From assembly GCA_023627715.1 (NCBI GenBank), contig JAMAHW010000074.1, forward strand, positions 1-64,000: a stretch of 64,000 nt of DNA. The letters run 5' to 3'. The translations under genes and the position numbers were made by a program. The stretch comes from Periconia sp. R9002 (Eukaryota > Ascomycota > Dothideomycetes > Pleosporales > Periconiaceae). Below, piece after piece: positions 56,608-64,000 of the stretch; the first letter of the stretch is position 1, and each line of letters starts with the position of its first letter. The notes beneath the pieces were generated by a model, which was not told the origin of the DNA, searched no databases, and worked only from the letters and a program-made list of their open reading frames with translations.

Positions 56608-58372
56608 TAAATGAGCTCATGGAGTGGACCATTGTGTTGGTCTGTTCGTTTCCTGAACTCAAGATACTCCCTAGAAGTTCTCGCTGGGATTGGTGGCTTT
56701 GAAAGTGAAAAGCTGATTCAATGTTTATTCAAAAAATGGTGTTTTTGCCGCAACTAAGCTTGCAGATACGCGTACAGTTCAGCACACGGCTGTATGTTTT
56801 CAAAAGACAGAGATTCATGCGTTCTGCGAAGTGCGTAAGTCATGTAGCTGCTAACAGGAGCTTTCGGGAATCGATTTCGTCAGAAATAGCATATACAAGA
56901 CTCTTGTACGGTAGCATGGCTTCCTTGGTGATGTTACATACGCAGGCATATCTGTCTCTTCACCGTTTAAAACAACCACTCCCGGTTTGGGTGCACCGCC
57001 CCATCAGTAATTTGAAGTCGGGTCAGGGGATGAGGGTGAAGCTATGCCCAATGTGCATATGTACCAGTTGACATGCATACATGTACACAACTACTTGTGC
57101 AGACAGGATCGATGGACCAAAGCAGGGCAATTGCGCATGCACAGTGCAGGCACAGGGAGAGTGCAGGACGCGCGGCGTGGTGGGTGGATGCACAAGTATC
57201 AGGGAGTGACGGAGAGGTTTGCATAATGTGGTTGGTGAGGAGAGGGCGAGAAGAGTGTTTCACGGATGGGCATGGGGCCACACGCGCCACACGCGGAACA
57301 GCGGCGGGTGCCGGGCGCAATGTGGCCGTGCCATCAGGTACAAAAGGTACATCATAGACAGCAACTCATAAGTGAAGCTGGCCAAGGAGGATAGGGAGAT
57401 AGGGGTAAAACCATCTATACTCTATGAGGCTCATCTGAAATGGCTGGTTGCAGAGGGTAACAAGTAATCAACTCTTTTGTTATTGACGCTTTTGTTTTGC
57501 TGTGTGGTTCTTTTCCTCTTTCCTTTTTTTTGGTTCTTTTTTTTTTCAACCACCCACCCCATCGGTACCCATGTACATAGGGACTGAAGACAGCAACCGA
57601 AAATGATTGAGATGTGGTGTCTCAAGCTGGGTACATGTATTGAATGACACATGGATGATACATATGATACAGGGAGATACAGTATACTTAGTTTGCTGAG
57701 TAAGTGGATAGGCTTACGTAGGCCCTGCGGTCGGTAACAGTACAGTGGCACGGTAAAGTTAAAGCTAGGTACTGCGCACGTAATGTACAGCAACTAGCTC
57801 TGCCATTGGCTGCACGGCGGCCTTAGCTCCCCTCTCACTGTCTTCCAGAAACATTTCGTTCGAGCAGCCAGCCATCCTAGCAACTAGCAGAGAAGGATAG
57901 CAGCAGCAACGTTAGTTATTAGTTAGCAGCAGCAGCAGCGGCGGTCCCTCACTCAGTCAAGCCAGCCAGTGCACGGCCTCACCTCCTTGCACTGATTTCC
58001 ATTCATCTCGACCTTTCGAGTCCCCAGCTGTCCGCGACTTTACTTTTTTATATTGTCCTTCCCCATCCCTTCCTTGTGCCATCATCCCCTCCCCTCTTCT
58101 CTCCGCCTCCCTCTCCACCTCCGTCCTCGTCTCTCGCTCCCGCCTTCACCTTGCTGCTGTTACAGAGCTCTGTTGGCTGGCTCCCCAGTGCTTCTTCACT
58201 CCATTCTTCCCCCTCCTCCACCCCCATCCATCACGCCTCCATCCTCCTGGCCCTCGCCATTCGTCTCCGCATACCATCTCTCTTTGCTTGGGAGAACAGC
58301 AGAGAAGCTACCACTCATTGACGTTACCATCACAGAAGCACCCGACCGCCCACGTCCCATCCGTCTTCAACC
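56608..58372. other. Intergenic region
   Basis: About 1.8 kb. Contains a poly(T)-rich patch near 57525-57545, CAGCAGCAG triplets near 57925 and C-rich promoter-type DNA from 58060. No supported gene was seen. Confidence 0.5.
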
Positions 58373-60439
58373 ATGGCCACTCAAAGCCCTCTTCCTTCCC
58401 TCGACCGCTACCTCGTTATTCACGTAGCCACGACATGCGACGAGCACGGAGTCTATGTTACAAAGGATTCGGCGGAGGTCATTGAGCTGGGCTGGATTTT
58501 GCTGGATGCCAAAACCTGCGAGGAGGTGAGCCGTCGCTCCGCATACATTTGCTGCTCTTGAACACGGGAACCCATCTCCCATCCCAGCAATGTGACTGAC
58601 TTTGCATCCCAGCTCCACCGCGAAAGCGTCCTTGTGAAACCCGTCAACACTCCAATCACCGCCCTGTGCAGTACGTTCATCTACATTCATCCATCTCTCT
58701 GTACTTGGACATTTGCTGACGTAGCCCTTTCTTTCTTTTGCAGCTAGTTTGACAACTCTCACTTGGGATCAGGTCCGCAATGCCGGAACCTTCCGTGACG
58801 CAATCAATCGCTTCGATGCTTTCGCCCAGGAGCATTTGATACCCAAAAACCTCGATTTTGCCTTCGTCACCCTCGATTCATGGGATTTGCGGGTGCAACT
58901 ACCCCGTGAAGCTCGTGACAAGGCCGTCGTTCTTCCCCCCTACCTCCAGCACTCCCGTACCTTCGATTTGCGTACAGAATACCAGCGCTGGCAGGCGCAC
59001 CACCCCGAGTCGCTTCCTTTTGGATCCAGTGCCCTAACCAACATCTGTGCTGCGCTGGAGGTAGAGCCCGTTCAATCATCTGCCCCCATCAAGCACAATC
59101 TCCCTTTTCACCTCCAAGCCCTTGCCCCTGCCTCACCCAGGCGAGCCATGGAAGAGACCGTTACCCTAGCAAGAGTTCTTCGAGGATTGATTCGCAAGTC
59201 CACACCAGCACAGGACCATCCCGACGTGCTCACCAAGCCAATGGACGCCCGCGCCGATGTGCGTGCCTTCCTCTCAGAGCGAAGCAAGGTTCTCCATATG
59301 AGCGGGCTGCCTCATGATACTACCCAATCGGAGCTCGAAAGCTGGTTCACCCAGTTCGGTGGCCGCCCAATCGCCTTTTGGACGCTGCGTACACCCGACC
59401 AACACAAGCCCACCGGCTCCGGCTTTGCCATCTTTTCATCTCATGAAGAGGCAAGTTATCATGATTGTCTCATCAACAAAGTGGAGTGCTGCTTGCTAAT
59501 TCTTATCTAAAACAGGCTGCCGAGAGTCTCTGCATGAACGGTCGTGCCCTAAACGAAAAGGCTATCGAGGTCTCTCCTTCATCCAGTCGTGTTCTGGACC
59601 GTGCCGCCGATATCCTGACCCCCTTCCCCCCTAGCAAGAACCGACCACGCCCCGGTGACTGGAACTGCCCGTCTTGCGGCTTTTCCAACTTCCAGCGTCG
59701 TACCGCCTGCTTCCGCTGCTCTTTCCCGGCCATGCAGGGACCTCCGGGAGATCCAATGGCTTACGGTGGTGGATATGGGTATGGACATCCATCCATGATG
59801 GGCCCACCTCAACACCAAATGGGTCACGGTCATGGCCATGGCATGGGCCACGGTGGACATGGCCATGGTCACATGCGTGGCGGCAATGGCGCCGTACCCT
59901 TCCGAGCTGGTGACTGGAAGTGTGGTGAGAATGGCTGTGGTTACCACAACTTTGCCAAAAATGTGCAATGCCTTCGCTGTGGAGCCAGCCGCGCCGGAGC
60001 TGCCGTGGTCGCCGACTCAGCTTTCCCCTCCCCCATGGACACCCCTTCTAGCTTCGGAATGGGACCACCTTCAATGGGCGCTGCTCCCGGTGCTGGACCT
60101 TATGGTGCAGGTGCTTTTGCTGCCGGTGGATTCCCAGCACAGCAATTCGGGGGCCCTCCAAGCTCCTACGCACTTCCATCTGGCATCGCTGGAGCAAGCC
60201 CCTACGCTCCCATGGGTGGTCAGTATGCTCCCAATGGCGGGATGCATGGTACCCCGTTTGATAGCCGCTCTGCCGAAGCAGCTTTTACGTCTGCCGACCC
60301 TTACCCTGCCCAGAATGCCGTTAACGGAAGCGACGGACGCAATGATCCCTTCTCCTTCCTGTCCACCGGCTTTGGCGGTTTGTCCGTCAACGATGACCGT
60401 CGTAACAACTCCACTGCTACGAACAAGTCGCCAGCATAA
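58373..60439 (+). CDS. Pseudo-exonuclease / RRM / double RanBP2 zinc-finger RNA-binding protein
   Basis: The model is join(58373..58525,58613..58670,58744..59450,59516..60439), 613 residues. The N-terminal 230 residues have the fold pattern of DEDDh exonucleases of the ERI-1/3'hExo type (YLVIHVATTC, TSLTTLTWDQVRNAGTF, FVTLDSWDLRVQL). The metal-binding acids are missing, however: the first motif has H and A where D and E are expected. An RRM follows at about 295-375 (VLHMSGLPHDTTQSELESWF, then GFAIF). Two RanBP2-type zinc fingers are clear, GDWNCPSCGFSNFQRRTACF with RC, and GDWKCGENGCGYHNFAKNVQ with CLRC. A His-Gly repeat links them and a long Gly/Pro/Ala tail ends the protein. The third intron (59451-59515) begins with GC. 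It probably binds single-stranded RNA; the role is unknown. Confidence 0.87.
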
Positions 60440-62627
60440 ATAACAAAAACTAAGTACATACTATTTCGATCTTACTCAGCCTACATCTTGCTCGACCACT
60501 TTTGCATGGGACAGTGTTTGTTTTTTTCTTCGGCAAGGCCAACGCTGGCAAGATCGATCTACGGGGCGCTGTATTCAAGAATGGTTAAGATTTGCGGCAT
60601 TTGCAGGCTTTTGGCATTGAACGGGTGGGAGAAAATAGACTGGAGATTCTCGGTAACGGTGTGTTTGATACCTTCGGAACTGGTAGCGGTGGTGTTCGGG
60701 GTTTCTAAACTTTCAACAAAAGCCTGGTAGGAAAAAGTATGGGACATGGGCGGCACAATGGTGGGCTACGCGTAGGCTCTTGACATTGCCTCGGCGGTGA
60801 GGAGTTTTGTTTTCAAAGGCCTCTTTCTCAAATGTGTTTCTCAACTTCTGAATTTCCTGCCCTAGTTTCCTTTCTTACCATCCAAATTGGCTTGTGCTTC
60901 ATTTTCTTCTTCTTACTTATCCACTCTCCTTTGCATTTTTTTTTTTAAAATCTCATCACTTTGATCTCCCGCGGCCTTCCTTCTTCCCTCAAAACTTCTG
61001 GTCTCTCTGCGTGCATAGCGTTTTCATGGGCGGGTTTTCTTCCGGTAGCACATGTACCTGAGGGGCAAAATGGCGCTGGGTGGGATTCCGGATCGGGCGG
61101 GGTTGGTCTTGTAGGCAGGGATTTTTCTTTCATCTCCATCCTTGAGTTTACCTTCAATATTGCGAAACTTCTTCTTACCAATATTGCTCTTTTTGTTTTT
61201 TTGAAATTTGCCGTTCCGATGTGTGATTTTTTGTTTAGTTGCCTAAAGTTAGATAAATAAGTAAGTCGCCAAAGCAAGTTGTTTACAGTTTTAATCCTTG
61301 ACAGGCGGAGAGTATGTGGTGTTATAGCTGTGGTGGCACACATGTAGGCGTGTTTGAGAGCGATTGACAAAAGAGACTCTGGTTTACACACACGCAGAAG
61401 TGTACATACAACTATGTAGACTGACTATTGATGCTGTTGTATATTTTTTTCTGATGGGAAAGATGAGCAAAGACAGTTCATCTTTACGCCAAAGATGTTT
61501 TCCATATTGCTGCCAGCTGAGTTGGATGTAAAATTATCGGGGCAGTTAGTTGCCCTAGATGCTGGGAATTTACCATGGTTTTGCAACATTCCACATTTGA
61601 ACCTGGTGAGCAATGCAACTACCCAATCTACGGTATGTCCAGTACGGTGCATTCGGGAGTGGAAAAATGAATGATAAAGTGGCGACGGAACGGGTGCTCG
61701 GCTACGATGCACACGGAGAGGCGCGCTTGTGGGAAGTGGGTTGGTGGACCAAGGCTAAGAAGAGTGGGCAGGGCAAGTCGAAATTCCATTCAAGGGCAAT
61801 AGGTAGACTCTGAGATGTGGTTGGATGTATCGTTGCCTTATACGCATCAATATGTAAATGTACCTATTGACGCTGCTGGCTGGCTGGCTGGCGCCAGGCA
61901 CTGCGTGTGTGTGTACAAGTAGAGCACAGGCAGCATAAGTATGAAGGGGACCGACCGACTGCCCGCCCGCCAGCCACATGCAAACCAACGGCTTTACCTC
62001 CCTGCAGGAACGGGAATCGGAACCCACGTGCCGTCCAGTCTTTGCTTATTTTTATCCCTGGTAAATGGTCATCCGTGGATGGTGTGGGCTTTGCTGGTGA
62101 TGGATACAAATCTTGATTTGATCGGTATGGTGATCCGGCTGTGCAGATGTGTGTGTGTAGTTGAAAGTGGCTGTCTGTCTGGAAGTTGTGGTATGTACAG
62201 TACAGTACTAATTAACTATACATTTTATGTAGTTACACTGTACACGGTAGGGTAATAAACATACCAGACAGGTATTGAATGGTCGTGTACATATGTAACA
62301 CACGACCCTGGCCAAATCATCAGCCTTCCCTCAGTTCCCTGCTCTCGTGCCCTCTCGTGCCCCTGCTCCCTGTCGTGCCTGTACCATCTCACCCCCCTCT
62401 CTCTCCTTCCATTGCAACCTTTGTAACGTTAACACTCAACAATCTTTGTATTACTGGGTGGCCGTGGTGGTGCGGTCCTATGCGACCATTGACCTTCACC
62501 TTCGAGTTTCAACCCTTACGTCCTCCATTCTACAGGTTTCGCCATCCCATCACTCATTCACCACGCGCGCGCACACGCACACCTCGACTCACGGTTTAGA
62601 CACACTCGCATATACTTTGTTGCATAC
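60440..62627. other. Long intergenic region
   Basis: About 2.2 kb. T-rich patches lie near 60930, CTGGCTGG repeats near 61875, and C-rich promoter-like DNA from 62300. No coding sequence or RNA gene could be supported. Confidence 0.5.
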
Positions 62628-64000
62628 ATGGCTGCCGAAACAGCGCCTTCGGACCCGGGTCCGCACAAGTTCTCTCGATACCGCAGCGTGCGACGACAGG
62701 CGCATGCACCTGCGCAGACAAGCACCGATGGACAACCGCCCTTACCAGCTGTAGCCCCGGCGGCCATGACTTCTTCGCTTTCAGCCTCTTCTCCAGCATT
62801 CCCAAGACCAAATGCAACGCCGCAAGCTGTCTCTTCCTCTTCGCCGGCAATGCCCCCGCCGCCTCCCATCGAGCAGTCGCCGCCCGCTACTGCTCAAGCG
62901 TCAATGACCAGGAGCATGTCGCGCTACCATCGCCGTCCTACCATTTCGCACCACGCCCCGGCAGCAGCCAAACTCCCACCACCTCTTCGCTCTGCAACCG
63001 TCCAAGTCCCGCCTTTGCCCACCACAACCACGCACCACGCTACCGCTCCGCGATACCGCGCCCTGAGTTCACCACAAGCGCCCCCATCGGACCATGTGCA
63101 CCCTCCCATACCCGACACCTCTCGCGCAAAAGCAGATCTACCTACATCCACCTCTCCCCACCAAAGTCCCCGTCCCCGAACCGCGCGCGATGAAGCCAAG
63201 CAGCTGATGCAGGATGAAGCCGAACGACACCGTCGTATGCGCGAGAAGCAAGAGAGCGAGCGAAGGGAGAGACTGAGGGTGGAACAGGCCGAACGCGAAC
63301 GGCAAGAGCAGCAGCGCAGAAATGAGGAGCAGCTCCTGCAGCAGCAAGAGGAAGCGCGCGTTCGAGTCGAAGAGGAGGCCCGGAAGGCAGCGGTCGCTCA
63401 ACGGCAGCAAGAGGAAAGAGACCGCGGTAAGCGGCTGCAGAAAGCTGAGAGCGCCAGGAGGATTGCAGAGAGGAATGAGATGGAGCGCAGTGCCCAAGCT
63501 CTATCCCCCCCTGTTTCTCCTCCACGCACAGGTAGAGGCTTTGGTATCTTCAATCGCAAAAAAGACGAATCCCCGGGAAGCCCTGGTACTGGTGTTCCAG
63601 ATGCTTCCACCCACACGAAACTTCCGCAGATCAGCCATGAGGATCGGGATATGGACAATATCAAGGCTGGGGGAGGTGGTGCTGTTTTGGGTATTGATGC
63701 CCCCATTTCCGCCGTCAATGCCGGTGATCGGGTATGTAATGAATTGTCCTTAAATATCATATCCAAGTGCGCTAACTCGCCGTTGGATAGCGTGTCACCA
63801 TCATCTGCAACAAAAAGAAGTTCTTACTCCCCGTTACACCGGACACTACAGCCCAGGATCTACTCAAGTCGGCTGCGCTTTGCATGACGGAAGCCATCAA
63901 CCCGAGAACCGACATTTTTATTGAAAACTTCCAAAAAGTGGGCGTCCAGCGTCCCGTGCGTCTCTACGAACATGTGCGGGACATCATGAACTCATGGGAC
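62628..64000 (+). CDS. Coiled-coil protein with a ubiquitin-fold (RA-like) region, partial at window end
   Basis: The visible model is join(62628..63731,63791..>64000), 438 residues, continuing beyond the window. Residues 1-190 are Pro/Ser/Ala rich and look disordered (ending SPHQSPRPRTARDEAKQL). A strongly charged Glu/Arg/Gln coiled coil runs from about 190 to 290 (for example RERLRVEQAERERQEQQRR). A short linker (SPPVSPPRTGRGFGIFNRKK) leads into the segment joined by splicing, GDRRVTIICNKKKFLLPVTP, with DTTAQDLLKSAA and VGVQRPVRLYEHVRDIMNSW. That pattern of two beta strands, helix and further strands resembles a Ras-association or other ubiquitin-like domain. The intron has a GTATGT donor and a GATAG acceptor. 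Identity is not recognised. Confidence 0.75.

Overview
This is a 64 kb window from a filamentous ascomycete (Pezizomycotina) nuclear genome, probably a Dothideomycete-like plant-associated or saprobic species. The evidence is many short spliceosomal introns (about 45-100 nt, mostly GTRAGT donors, CTAAC-like branch sites), a single dispersed 5S rRNA gene, secreted plant-cell-wall enzymes, and an AT-rich block at the left end that looks degraded by repeat-induced point mutation (RIP). All gene models were built by hand from reading frames and splice signals.

Layout. 1-8.0 kb is an accessory zone. It holds a RIP-like AT-rich block with tandem and inverted repeats, an F-box gene starting at the block edge, a UbiA-type prenyltransferase with one in-frame stop, and a protein kinase gene running into a truncated second kinase that also carries an in-frame stop. 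Two diverged direct repeats flank the prenyltransferase. A variant 5S rRNA gene (7912-8030) marks the passage into ordinary gene space.

8.7-38 kb carries mostly conserved housekeeping genes: a Pmp3 membrane proteolipid, mitochondrial ribosomal protein bL19m, an NmrA-like protein with a degenerate dinucleotide motif, an asparaginase-ankyrin enzyme, an NTase-like protein, a NAP/SET histone chaperone, a secreted GH1 beta-glucosidase, a WDR26/Gid7 ubiquitin-ligase subunit, an unrecognised repeat protein, a mitochondrial dehydrogenase kinase, and the deubiquitinase Ubp15/USP7.

38-64 kb holds a p24 cargo receptor, a tail-to-tail pair of a secreted feruloyl esterase/tannase and a GH10 xylanase (together suited to arabinoxylan breakdown), a TMEM16/Ist2 scramblase-like protein, a DUF2293-like protein, a second NmrA-family reductase, a secreted proline-rich protein built by exon+intron duplication, a secreted beta-propeller-like protein, a fragment of a Ser/Thr-rich wall-type protein, a pseudo-exonuclease/RRM/zinc-finger RNA-binding protein with a GC-AG intron, and the 5' part of a coiled-coil protein cut by the window end.

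The most unusual items are the proline-rich gene (52518-53645), in which exon-intron modules have multiplied and four N-G-T sequons are each split by an intron; the kinase fusion relic; and the RNA-binding protein whose exonuclease domain has lost its catalytic residues.
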